A stretch of DNA of 64,000 nucleotides from Bacteroidales bacterium M8 (GTDB taxonomy: Bacteria; Bacteroidota; Bacteroidia; Bacteroidales; Muribaculaceae), in assembly GCA_001689495.1 (NCBI GenBank), contig LUJS01000039.1, positions 45,348-109,347 on the forward strand, read 5' to 3'. Positions 18,272 through 25,661 of the stretch are shown piece after piece. Numbering within the stretch: position 1 is the stretch's first letter; every line of letters begins with the position of its first letter. Below the pieces are notes generated by a model, which was not told the DNA's origin, did not search any database, and worked only from the letters and a program-made list of their open reading frames with translations. Position numbers and translations under genes: made by a program.

Positions 18272-19120
18272 TTACTTGTTCAGATTGTAGACCTCGGGCT
18301 TGATGAAGCGGCGCAGGTCGGGCACGTTCTCGGCAATGGCGTTGGCCGCGAGACGCGACACGACGATGCCGCCGAGCACGTTGAGGTGGGTGTTGTCGGC
18401 CTTGCCCTTGGGGCAGAACTCATACTGTCCGGCGGGAATCCACATGAACAGATTCTTGGAGAGCGTGGGGCCGAGCTCCTGCACCAGCTTGTGGGTCAGC
18501 TTGTTCATGTCGATGAAGATGGCGCCGGTCTCCTTTGCCACGTTGCGGGGCGAGTCGAGATAGGCACCGTGGGTGTCGACAAGGATGAAGCCGCCCTCGG
18601 TGTCCTTGACGGGCCCTACGGGGGGATTGTCGTCGCGGTCCTCAGACTTGACGCTTGCGCTGGCGGGGAAGTTGCGGCGCACGATCGAGTTCATCAGGAT
18701 GGGTATTCCGCCCTTAGAGCGCGTGTCGTTGACATACTTGCGCAGTATCTCGTCAAAGGTGTCGCCGGGGATGGTATAGCGGTCTTTGTTCTTGATCTTC
18801 TCGTCGTTGTGGCCGAACTGTATTATCACATAGTCGCCGGGGCGGATATTCTCCATCACCTTGTCCCAGCGGCCCTCGCCGATAAAGCTCTTGGACGAGC
18901 GGCCGTTCATGGCGTGGTTGTCGATCTTGACGGGGCCCTCGAAGTAGAGGGGGAGCATCTGGCCCCAGCCGCGCTCCTGATTCTCCTTGTCAAGAGGCTT
19001 GTTGGCCATGGTCGAGTCGCCGATCATGAAGATGGTGACCGTATCGGTTTTCTCGACGGGCGCCGCCACGGCCATCAGCGGAAGCCCGAGTGCAAGAATA
19101 AGTGAATTGATGAATTTCAT
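18272..19120 (-). CDS. Rhamnogalacturonan acetylesterase-like SGNH hydrolase
   Basis: This is a 282-residue exported protein. The signal peptide covers about residues 1-20 (SLILALGLPLMAVAA). The SGNH blocks are clear: FMIGDSTMANKP (Ser36), NGRSSKSF, QFGHNDEK, and the late DNTHLNVLGG with the Asp/His pair. This is the CE12/RhgT type, which removes acetyl groups from pectin rhamnogalacturonan. It sits directly downstream of a secreted DUF4861 protein on the same strand, so the pair probably acts on plant cell-wall pectin in the periplasm or outside the cell. Confidence 0.87.
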   Translation of the reverse strand: MKFINSLILALGLPLMAVAAPVEKTDTVTIFMIGDSTMANKPLDKENQERGWGQMLPLYFEGPVKIDNHAMNGRSSKSFIGEGRWDKVMENIRPGDYVIIQFGHNDEKIKNKDRYTIPGDTFDEILRKYVNDTRSKGGIPILMNSIVRRNFPASASVKSEDRDDNPPVGPVKDTEGGFILVDTHGAYLDSPRNVAKETGAIFIDMNKLTHKLVQELGPTLSKNLFMWIPAGQYEFCPKGKADNTHLNVLGGIVVSRLAANAIAENVPDLRRFIKPEVYNLNK

Positions 19121-19149
19121 ATCGTAGCTTAGAGTTTAAAGTTCTTTTC

Positions 19150-19183
19150 GGGGTTATGGTGTTATAGGGTTATGGGGTTATGG
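19150..19183. repeat. Short degenerate repeat of GGTTATG units
   Basis: The 68-base gap between the acetylesterase and DUF4861 genes contains about four imperfect copies of a GGGTTATG-like unit (19150-19183). Nothing else is seen in the gap. Replication slippage is a likely origin. Confidence 0.6.
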
Positions 19184-19188
19184 GCGTA

Positions 19189-20361
19189 TTACCTGACCGT
19201 CACCTTGACGGGGTTGGCGAGGCCTTTCTGCCACTTCTTGAGCCATGCGAACCACTCCTCGGCCGAGCGGGGCGAGGTCTCGTCGCGCAGGGCGGCCGAC
19301 GTGAACACATAGCGGATGTTGCCCTTGCGGTCGGGCTTGAGCAGGGTCAGATAGTTGACGTCGTCCTCGAGGGTGCGGGCCAGATAGGGCGCGGGCACAT
19401 AGATGCCGAGGCCCAGAGTGTCGGTGACCTCCTTCATACCCTTGTCGGGTATGTTCCAGCCCCAGCTTCCGGCCAGTCCGTCAGGGTTGACGAAACCGAC
19501 ATTGTCCTCCATCACCTTCTGCACGCCGGTACAATATACCGCCGAGGGATTCGAGGGCGTGACGTGGATGTCGACCTGATAGTCCCTGTGGCCGGCATAC
19601 ATGGTATAGCGCTGCGTCATGTCTACGGGCTCGGCGCCGGGCGTGGCCACCCAGCCGCGGTCGGTGATCTCTACGACAGAGCGCAGCGGGCCTGTGGTGA
19701 GGATGCTCTGGCCGCGCGTGTCGACCGAGTCGATGGTCAGCGGCGTCTTGCCGTCCCAGCCGCGGAACGATCCGAGTGCCACCGATGTTCCGGCCCAGAG
19801 TATGTCGCGGCCATAGCCCTCGGCCATCTGGTCCTTGGTCGTATAGAATCCGGTGGTCTCGAGCTCCATCTGCGGACGGTTCTTGGCATAGAGGTCCACG
19901 CTCTGGCGGTTGTCCATATAGATGCGGATGGCCGAATAGAGACCCTCGAGCACGGCGCCGTGGCCATAGATGGCGTCATACATGGCGCGGTTGTTCGTGT
20001 TTCCGGGAAATGTCACGGCCTGTATCCTCGGGTGCTTCTTGTTCTTGTCGTTGAGCTTGATGTATGCCTCGGTCTCGGGCTTGAACGTGCGCGAGGACTC
20101 CTTGTCCGAAAGGTTTACCTTGAGGTTGAGGGTCTGCGAGGGCTTGAGGTCGACCATCATGACCAGTTCGTCGGCGCGGCCGTCGCGGTTCATGTCGTCG
20201 AGCTGCCAAGGCATGTCGGGATGGCCGGCCACTGTGACCGAGCGCACCTCGGCCCCCTTCGAGGGGAGCGACACCACGACGGGCACATTCTCGCGTGCCT
20301 CGGGCAGAGGATTGCTGACTGTGACAGTCAGCGACAATAGCAATAGTTGAAGCGGTGACAT
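19189..20361 (-). CDS. Exported DUF4861 protein, probable polysaccharide-degradation partner
   Basis: This 390-residue protein has a short signal peptide (SPLQLLLLSLTVTVSN) and the DUF4861 pattern. That pattern includes WQLDDMNRDGRADELVMMVD near residue 52, many aromatic residues, and a C-terminal segment ending in a Trp-rich helix. DUF4861 proteins occur in pectin- and host-glycan-utilisation clusters of Bacteroidota, and their exact activity is unclear. The gene lies upstream of the acetylesterase gene with 68 bases between, so they are likely co-transcribed. No promoter was recognised with confidence. Confidence 0.78.
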   Translation of the reverse strand: MSPLQLLLLSLTVTVSNPLPEARENVPVVVSLPSKGAEVRSVTVAGHPDMPWQLDDMNRDGRADELVMMVDLKPSQTLNLKVNLSDKESSRTFKPETEAYIKLNDKNKKHPRIQAVTFPGNTNNRAMYDAIYGHGAVLEGLYSAIRIYMDNRQSVDLYAKNRPQMELETTGFYTTKDQMAEGYGRDILWAGTSVALGSFRGWDGKTPLTIDSVDTRGQSILTTGPLRSVVEITDRGWVATPGAEPVDMTQRYTMYAGHRDYQVDIHVTPSNPSAVYCTGVQKVMEDNVGFVNPDGLAGSWGWNIPDKGMKEVTDTLGLGIYVPAPYLARTLEDDVNYLTLLKPDRKGNIRYVFTSAALRDETSPRSAEEWFAWLKKWQKGLANPVKVTVR

Positions 20362-20411
20362 ATTGTTGTTTTGATTTGGTTTTGATCTAAGGTTGTCTGT
20401 TTACGAAAAAC

Positions 20412-20476
20412 AAAAGGCACTCCGCACAAAGTCACTCCCTGAGATTCGGGGAGCTCCGTTGAAAAGAGTACCTTTT
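20412..20476 (-). terminator. Probable terminator of rpoD
   Basis: An 11-bp stem (20412-20422 with 20466-20476, one G-T pair) encloses a second small hairpin. It lies about 30 bases after the sigma-factor stop on the minus strand. A T-rich run (TTTTGTTTTTC on that strand) follows. Confidence 0.7.
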
Positions 20477-20506
20477 GGAAATTTTTACCTGTGTGTGATA
20501 GACGGA

Positions 20507-21367
20507 TTACTGTCCGAGATATGCTTTGAGCAGATGGCTCTTCTGGCCCTTGAGGCGGCGGATTGCCTTCTCCTTGATCTGGCGCACGCGCTCGCGCGTC
20601 AGGTCGAACTTGGCGCCGATCTCCTCGAGCGTCATCTCCTGACATCCGATGCCGAAGAACATCTTGAGTATCTCGCGCTCGCGGTCGTGCAGCTGCTTGA
20701 GTGCGCGGTCAACCTCCTTCGAGAGCGACTCCTGAGTCAGCGTGGCGTCGGCCATGGGCGAATCGTCGTTGGTGAGCACGTCAAGCAGGCTGTTGTCCTC
20801 GCCCTCGACAAAAGGTGCGTCCACCGAGATGTGACGACCCGAGACCTTGAGGGTGTCGGCAATCTTGTCTACGGGCACCTCGAGCTTCTCGGCCAGCTCC
20901 TCGGGCGAGGGTCGGCGTTCGTTCTCCTGCTCGAACTTGGAGAGAGCCTTGCTTATCTTGTTGAGCGAGCCCACCTGATTGAGGGGCAGACGCACTATTC
21001 GGCTCTGCTCGGCAAGGGCCTGCAGAATCGACTGACGGATCCACCACACGGCATACGAGATGAACTTGAAGCCGCGGGTCTCGTCAAACTTCTGGGCAGC
21101 CTTGATCAGGCCGAGGTTGCCCTCGTTGATCAGGTCGGGGAGACTCAGTCCCTGATTCTGATACTGCTTGGCCACCGAAACCACAAAACGCAGGTTGGCG
21201 CGGACCAGCTTGTCGAGGGCCCGCTGGTCGCCCCGGTGAATGCGCTGCGCCAGTTCGACCTCTTCCTCGACCGAGATCAGCTCCTCGCGACCTATCTCCT
21301 GAAGGAATTTGTCGAGAGACGCGCTTTCACGGTTGGTGATTGATTTTGTTATCTTTAATTGTCTCAT
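20507..21367 (-). CDS. rpoD: Primary sigma factor of RNA polymerase
   Basis: This 286-residue sigma-70 lacks the long region 1.1 of the E. coli protein, as in other Bacteroidota primary sigma factors. Region 1.2 opens the protein. Region 2 covers about 50-120 ([41 protein letters not shown]). Region 3 covers about 130-210. Region 4 (about 225-280) ends in the recognition helix area [21 protein letters not shown]. This factor reads the TTG/TAnnTTTG promoters found throughout the window. It is transcribed alone from a strong promoter of that same type. Confidence 0.96.
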   Translation of the reverse strand: MRQLKITKSITNRESASLDKFLQEIGREELISVEEEVELAQRIHRGDQRALDKLVRANLRFVVSVAKQYQNQGLSLPDLINEGNLGLIKAAQKFDETRGFKFISYAVWWIRQSILQALAEQSRIVRLPLNQVGSLNKISKALSKFEQENERRPSPEELAEKLEVPVDKIADTLKVSGRHISVDAPFVEGEDNSLLDVLTNDDSPMADATLTQESLSKEVDRALKQLHDREREILKMFFGIGCQEMTLEEIGAKFDLTRERVRQIKEKAIRRLKGQKSHLLKAYLGQ

Positions 21368-21393
21368 GTTTTCTTAAACGCACATTTAACGCA

Positions 21394-21424
21394 CAAAGTT
21401 AGTTAATATTTTTCAAATATGCAA
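21394..21424 (-). promoter_or_regulatory. Promoter of rpoD
   Basis: On the minus strand, TTG (complement of 21422-21424), 20 bp, then TAACTTTG (complement of 21394-21401). This is a near-perfect match, 27 bases before the start codon. Confidence 0.9.
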
Positions 21425-21527
21425 ATCAAAGGCTTCAAATCGGGCCACGGAGTGTTAAAAACGGTGAATTATCGCTCCGTCGGGCGTTTTTTGGACGATT
21501 CATAACAGCGGATTGAACAAAAATTAG

Positions 21528-21535
21528 TAACTTTG
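21528..21535 (+). promoter_or_regulatory. -7 box upstream of the glycogen-synthase-like gene
   Basis: TAACTTTG at 21528-21535, about 135 bases before the start. No TTG lies at the right distance, so the upstream box is weak. The leader contains a short GC-rich hairpin near 21587-21615. Confidence 0.6.
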
Positions 21536-21670
21536 CACAGCGTTTTCACACCCTGTTTCAAAACGGGTTTGTGCAGACTCTCCTTCCCGGCACGGCAGAG
21601 CTGCCGGGCCACGGCATCATTCATCCGACAGACCCTGTAAACAACCCAACACATCACCTATCCCCGTTAA

Positions 21671-22492
21671 ATGGAGGCAAAGAAAGTCCTTTTCATATCA
21701 CAAGAGGTGTCGCCCTACGTGCCTGACACCCCGATGTCTCTGCTCGGCCGCAACATCCCGCAGGGTGTCCACGGCAAGGAGTTCGAGGTCAGAATATTCA
21801 CCCCCAAATATGGCTGCATCAACGAGCGGCGCAACCAGTTGCACGAGGTGATACGCCTCTCGGGACTCAATCTTGTCATCGACGACAACGACCATCCCCT
21901 CATCATCAAGGTCGCGACCCTGCTCCCCTCGAGGATGCAGGTCTACTTCATAGACAACGACGACTTCTTCAGGCCCCTTCCCGAGAAAGGTCTTGAGACG
22001 GACCTGCTGCCCGAGGAGAACGACGAGCGCCTGATGTTCTTCACCACCGGCGTCATCGAGACCGTCAAGAAACTGCGCTGGCAGCCCGCGGTGATACACT
22101 GCAGCGGCTGGGTATCGGCCCTCGCACCCCTCTACATCCGCCGCAAGTATGCCGACGACCCCACCTTCCGCTCGGCCAAGATCGTGTTCGCGCTCCAGCC
22201 CGAGAAGTTCGACGGCCATCTCGACCCCCGCTTTGTCGAGAAGCTGAAGATGGATGTCTTCACCGACGACGACATCGCCGCGCTGGGCGACGCCCCCGTC
22301 GACTATGCCACCCTATGCAAGCTGGCCATCGACTATGCCGACGCCGTGGCGGTGGTCAACGACGAGGTCGACCCCGCGCTCGTGGAATATGCCAAGGCAT
22401 CCGGCAAACCTGTCTCGGACCCCGACAGTGGCGACAAGAACCACTACAAGGAGTTCTATCGCACGCTCACAGACAGCGAGGACGAGGACTGA
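21671..22492 (+). CDS. Glycogen/starch-synthase N-terminal-domain protein, GT5-like half
   Basis: At 273 residues, this matches only the first Rossmann half of GT5 glycogen synthases (VLFISQEVSPYVPD, EVRIFTPKYGCIN, IHCSGWVSALAPLYI). The C-terminal donor-binding half is absent. The KTGGL loop that binds ADP-glucose in real GlgA is replaced by a stretch around VPDTPMS. It is therefore unlikely to be a complete synthase on its own. The next gene, a DUF4270 lipoprotein, follows after 36 bases on the same strand. Other Bacteroidales also have short proteins of this type, so it is probably not a recent truncation. Confidence 0.8.
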   Translation: MEAKKVLFISQEVSPYVPDTPMSLLGRNIPQGVHGKEFEVRIFTPKYGCINERRNQLHEVIRLSGLNLVIDDNDHPLIIKVATLLPSRMQVYFIDNDDFFRPLPEKGLETDLLPEENDERLMFFTTGVIETVKKLRWQPAVIHCSGWVSALAPLYIRRKYADDPTFRSAKIVFALQPEKFDGHLDPRFVEKLKMDVFTDDDIAALGDAPVDYATLCKLAIDYADAVAVVNDEVDPALVEYAKASGKPVSDPDSGDKNHYKEFYRTLTDSEDED

Positions 22493-22528
22493 CGCCCCGT
22501 CCCCCATCCCCAACAAAGCATTCATCGC

Positions 22529-23965
22529 ATGAACAAGCTTCACACCCTCATATCCCTCCTCGCGACCGCACTCGCATGCACCGCCATCTGGTCGTGCGAC
22601 AACGAGACACCCTATGCAGGCAGCTCGCTCGCGTCGGGCGAAGTCTCGATAATCCGCGACTCGGTATTCACCATCACGGGCGTCCCCGAGGCCACAGGCA
22701 AGGTGCGCTCGCAGACCATACTGCAACTGCTGGGCCGATACTCGGCCGAAGGCTTCGGCCGCTTCGAATCGGACATCGTATGCCAGTACATGCCCTCGGC
22801 CAGCGTGGACACCACCGGAGTCAAGCCCGAGGACATCGACTCGGTCAAGCTCTGCCTCGGATTCTACCGCAACGGATTCGCCGGCGACTCGGTCGCCCCC
22901 ATGGGCCTGAGCGTGCATCCGCTGGTCAAGCAGCTCCCCTCGCCAATATACAGCGACTTCGATCCCGAGGGCTATTACGACCCCACCCCCATCGGCTCGA
23001 CATCATACTCGGGCCTCATCGGCGGATACCCCTACATCGGCAAGGACCCGCAGGGAGCCGTATTCAAGAACGTCTACGTGGACCTGCCCATCGAGTTCGG
23101 CCGCAGCCTCTATGACAAATTCGTCACCGACCCCGGCATCTTCAACAACCCCTCGGCATTCGCCAAATGGTTTCCCGGCCTCTACATACGCAACACGTTC
23201 GGATCGGGCCGCGTGACGCGCATCAGCTACAACACCATCGACGTCTACTATCACGCCACATACAAGATAGGCGAGGGCGAGCAGAAGCGCGACACCATCA
23301 TCCCCCTCACAGCCACATATCTGGGCGTCACCCCCGAGGTGCTGACCAACAACAACATCCACTACGAGATGTCGCCCTCGCTCAAGGAGCGCGCCGACCG
23401 TGGCGAGACAATCCTCGTTGGCCCCGTGGGATATGACGTCGAGTTCACCTTCCCCGCGCGCGAGATACTGAAGCGATACACCGAGCAGGCCGGACCTCTG
23501 GCCATAGTCAACTCGCTGTCGTTCTCGTTGCCCGCCGAAGACATCTCAAACGACTACGGACTTACCCCTCCCCCCTACATCCTCATGGTCAAGAAATCCA
23601 AGAAAGAGGAATTCTTCGCCAAGAACAAGATCAACGACGACATCGACTCGTTCTATGCCACATACAACTCCACCACCGGCAAATATAATTTCTCGTCGAT
23701 GCTCGACTACATCAACGACATCATCAAGAAAGGCAGCGTAGACCCCGAGGACGAAGAGTTCGTCATCTGTCCCGTACTGGTATCGTTCTACACCGAGAAC
23801 ACCTCAAACAACTACTATTACGGATACTATTACGGATACTCGTCAGGTTCGACCGGAGGCACCACCGTCAGCACCATCACCCCCTATGTGACAGAGCCCG
23901 TGATGACCCTGCTCGACTTCAAGAACGCCAAAGTAGAGTTCACATTCAGCAAACAGAAACTCTGA
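22529..23965 (+). CDS. DUF4270 lipoprotein
   Basis: This 478-residue protein has a lipoprotein signal peptide (hydrophobic stretch 6-19, lipobox ending IWSC with Cys at about 23). It then has the DUF4270 pattern, a run of mostly beta segments that includes SIIRDSVFTITG and DSVKLCLGFY. DUF4270 proteins are common outer-membrane lipoproteins of Bacteroidota with no known activity. Near the end is a Tyr/Gly-rich stretch (NNYYYGYYYGYSSGSTGG, about 430-447), which is low-complexity. It is co-transcribed with the glycogen-synthase-like gene. Confidence 0.82.
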   Translation: MNKLHTLISLLATALACTAIWSCDNETPYAGSSLASGEVSIIRDSVFTITGVPEATGKVRSQTILQLLGRYSAEGFGRFESDIVCQYMPSASVDTTGVKPEDIDSVKLCLGFYRNGFAGDSVAPMGLSVHPLVKQLPSPIYSDFDPEGYYDPTPIGSTSYSGLIGGYPYIGKDPQGAVFKNVYVDLPIEFGRSLYDKFVTDPGIFNNPSAFAKWFPGLYIRNTFGSGRVTRISYNTIDVYYHATYKIGEGEQKRDTIIPLTATYLGVTPEVLTNNNIHYEMSPSLKERADRGETILVGPVGYDVEFTFPAREILKRYTEQAGPLAIVNSLSFSLPAEDISNDYGLTPPPYILMVKKSKKEEFFAKNKINDDIDSFYATYNSTTGKYNFSSMLDYINDIIKKGSVDPEDEEFVICPVLVSFYTENTSNNYYYGYYYGYSSGSTGGTTVSTITPYVTEPVMTLLDFKNAKVEFTFSKQKL

Positions 23966-23989
23966 TCAAAAAAAATCGGTCCATAAAGA

Positions 23990-24019
23990 TTGCCGATTCA
24001 GAAATTTTTGCTAACTTTG
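23990..24019 (+). promoter_or_regulatory. Promoter of tRNA-Thr
   Basis: TTG at 23990-23992, 19 bp, then TAACTTTG at 24012-24019, about 18 bases before the mature tRNA. Confidence 0.87.
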
Positions 24020-24036
24020 CACCGCAAAACAACCAA

Positions 24037-24109
24037 GCCGCAATAGCTCAGTCGGTAGAGCATTTCATTCGTAACGAAAAGGTCGTGGGTTCGAGTCCCA
24101 CTCGCGGCT
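24037..24109 (+). tRNA. tRNA-Thr (anticodon CGT)
   Basis: The cloverleaf is complete: acceptor 24037-24043 with 24102-24108, D stem GCTC/GAGC, anticodon loop TTCGTAA with CGT (reads ACG), and T stem GTGGG/CCCAC around TTCGAGT. Two A-C mismatches stand out: the sixth acceptor pair and the last anticodon-stem pair (31-39). The 3' CCA is not encoded. It has its own promoter and terminator. Confidence 0.95.
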
Positions 24110-24118
24110 CAAGCACGA

Positions 24119-24155
24119 GGGGCGATTCTCAATGAGAATCGTCCCCGTTTTTTCT
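24119..24155 (+). terminator. Terminator after tRNA-Thr
   Basis: A stem of about 12 bp (24119-24130 with 24134-24146, one bulge) with a 3-nt loop, then a run of T residues. It may also serve the converging chaperone-like gene. Confidence 0.88.
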
Positions 24156-24179
24156 ATCGCTGCCCGTCTGAGGCAGTGA

Positions 24180-24599
24180 TCAGTTTCCAGACTCTATCTC
24201 TGCCGGCTCTGACTCCATCATCTTCTCGACATTGATGGGGGGAATCATCATAGCATTGAACGGTGTACCTTCTGTCTTGCAGAACAGTATGCCTCTCGCC
24301 GTACCTATTGTGTGGACCGCGAGAATTTCCATGAGCGACTTGGGTATTGCAATTCCATTACCTTTCACCAGTCTACGCCAATCATCTTCGGCTATGAGGA
24401 AATCGCATTTGCAGACAAGGACAAGACAGACAGAATCATCCGCACAAAACCTGAATGCCACCTTGCAGGCTACCTGTCTGCTCTCAAGCGAGTATTGAAA
24501 GGTGAGATCAGTATTGAGCGTGATCTCGGTGCGCGGATATTCATTGACAAGGATTGCAAACTGTTCGACTGCAATCTTTTTCATCGAAAAACGTATCAT
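24180..24599 (-). CDS. SecB-like chaperone, third gene of a toxin-antitoxin-chaperone module
   Basis: The likely start is the ATG that overlaps the antitoxin stop (TAATG), giving 139 residues. Two features resemble SecB: alternating beta strands in the first half (ITLNTDLTFQYSLE, VACKVAFRF, VCLVLVCKCDFLI) and the C-terminal pattern ARGILFCKTEGTPFNAMMIP then PINVEKMM. Compare the SecB RG-F-PQLNLAPVNFDALF end. With a RelE-like toxin and an XRE antitoxin just upstream on the same strand, this matches known toxin-antitoxin-chaperone (TAC) loci, where the chaperone protects the antitoxin. The assignment is by eye. The gene is visibly more AT-rich than its surroundings. Confidence 0.65.
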   Translation of the reverse strand: MIRFSMKKIAVEQFAILVNEYPRTEITLNTDLTFQYSLESRQVACKVAFRFCADDSVCLVLVCKCDFLIAEDDWRRLVKGNGIAIPKSLMEILAVHTIGTARGILFCKTEGTPFNAMMIPPINVEKMMESEPAEIESGN

Positions 24600-25066
24600 T
24601 ATGCAATTCTGTTTAGTGAGGTTTCGGACTGCCAGCAGTCTACTGACTGACAAACAATGTCTGATGATCGGAAATTAATCCGCATCTGAATTTCCTTATC
24701 ATTCCGGGCTACTGTATCTGTGTTCCTGAAAGGAACCATTCTTGAGAAGGCATCATAGCGTCGCCAGTCCTTGGGTTGCATATATGTATCACGCACGACC
24801 GCTTCGGCATATTCCGAGGGGACGAGATCAAATCTCGGCACAAGGTCGCAGGCCAATGCCAACTCTGTCAGCTTGGAAAGCTTATGGTCAAAGTCGCCGT
24901 TGAGAATCTGAGATACATATCCTTTGGATACACCCAGCTTTTCGGCAAATTCCTTTTTGGTCATGCCGTTGGCTACAAGATAATCATTGATATTCTCATA
25001 TAGCATCAGCTGTATCAATTGTGTCCAGTATGCCGGTGAATCGTATTTGTTTCCAAGTTTAACCAT
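24599..25066 (-). CDS. XRE-family antitoxin with a long C-terminal extension
   Basis: The start is taken at the ATG four bases after the toxin stop, giving 155 residues; an upstream in-frame ATG at 25087 would overlap the toxin. The helix-turn-helix spans about residues 30-75 (NGMTKKEFAEKLGVSKGYVS). After it come some 80 residues with no known domain. In TAC systems the antitoxin tail is a chaperone-addiction segment that SecB binds, and this tail is in the right place for that. The protein would bind the toxin and the operon's own operator. It is AT-rich and probably acquired. Confidence 0.78.
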   Translation of the reverse strand: MVKLGNKYDSPAYWTQLIQLMLYENINDYLVANGMTKKEFAEKLGVSKGYVSQILNGDFDHKLSKLTELALACDLVPRFDLVPSEYAEAVVRDTYMQPKDWRRYDAFSRMVPFRNTDTVARNDKEIQMRINFRSSDIVCQSVDCWQSETSLNRIA

Positions 25067-25070
25067 AGTG

Positions 25071-25478
25071 TCAACCGTTTGTCTCATTCTTAATCTCAAT
25101 CTTTTCGGGCAGCTCATTGAAATGCCTGAAGATTTTTTCAATATCGGACTCTTGTCCCTTTTTAAAGCCGCCGAGAATTATATAATAATCCGGCTCCTTT
25201 TTTATGGCATATACCCTGAGGTGCTTTGATTTGAATTCATAGACATCCTTTCTGTCTCGTTTCCCTCCGGAGATGTGCCTATATTTGGCTTTTGGCAGAT
25301 TATTGTTATCGACCTTATCCATCAAGGCCCTGATGGTGTCGAGTTCCGCCAAGTCTGATTTCTGCCTCAAAGAACCTACGAATTTCTCAAAGTAATTCCT
25401 TCCGTTCTTATAAAGCAGAAAAAAGCCGTATTTAGGATTATCGACATCATCAAGAGGTCTGAGATAGAAATCGTCCAT
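25071..25478 (-). CDS. RelE/HigB-superfamily toxin
   Basis: The start is set at MDDFYLRPLD, 135 residues. The longer frame from 25520 would begin only about 5 bases after the expected transcription start. The C-terminal half has the RelE-fold strands with basic residues: AKYRHISGGKRDRKDVYEF, then LRVYAIKK and YYIILGGFKKGQ. This pattern is typical of HigB/Gp49-like ribosome-dependent mRNA interferases. Toxin first, antitoxin second is the HigBA order. The operon has its own promoter and a nearby inverted repeat. Confidence 0.75.
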   Translation of the reverse strand: MDDFYLRPLDDVDNPKYGFFLLYKNGRNYFEKFVGSLRQKSDLAELDTIRALMDKVDNNNLPKAKYRHISGGKRDRKDVYEFKSKHLRVYAIKKEPDYYIILGGFKKGQESDIEKIFRHFNELPEKIEIKNETNG

Positions 25479-25531
25479 CAGTTTTCGGTTATTTCCGTCA
25501 AAGATAGGGCTACATACCACTATCTTGCCGA

Positions 25532-25562
25532 CAAAGATAATCCTTTTTGTCTAAAGAAACAA
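25532..25562 (-). promoter_or_regulatory. Promoter of the toxin-antitoxin-chaperone operon
   Basis: On the minus strand, TTG (complement of 25560-25562), 20 bp, then TATCTTTG (complement of 25532-25539). This position decides the toxin start at 25478 rather than 25520. Confidence 0.85.
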
Positions 25563-25577
25563 GAAAAACGGCAAAAT

Positions 25578-25597
25578 AGTTTAGTTTTCACTAAACT
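25578..25597. promoter_or_regulatory. Inverted repeat, candidate operator of the TA operon
   Basis: AGTTTAG, 6 bp, CTAAACT: a perfect 7-bp inverted repeat that begins 15 bp upstream of the -33 box of the operon. XRE antitoxins commonly bind such sites. Binding here is inferred. Confidence 0.5.
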
Positions 25598-25634
25598 CCG
25601 GCTACCTGAAGGTGGGGGGATGGGCATGAAATGA

Positions 25635-25660
25635 GAAACGCTCCCCGGGGGGAGCGTTTC
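25635..25660 (-). terminator. Terminator of der
   Basis: GAAACGCTCCCC and its complement form a near-perfect 12-bp hairpin (25635-25660), placed just after the der stop on the minus strand. The following bases are moderately T-rich. It is symmetrical and may also insulate the TA module. Confidence 0.75.
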
Positions 25661-25661
25661 G

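Noticed and set aside
18161..19105. 314-codon plus-strand frame opposite the acetylesterase gene
   Set aside because: It is antisense to a clear SGNH hydrolase with signal peptide; its own translation has no domain.
25563..25660. A second copy of the tRNA-Thr 3' end marking the far side of an integrated island
   Set aside because: No repeat of the tRNA end was found near the far side of the toxin-antitoxin-chaperone module, so site-specific integration is not supported.
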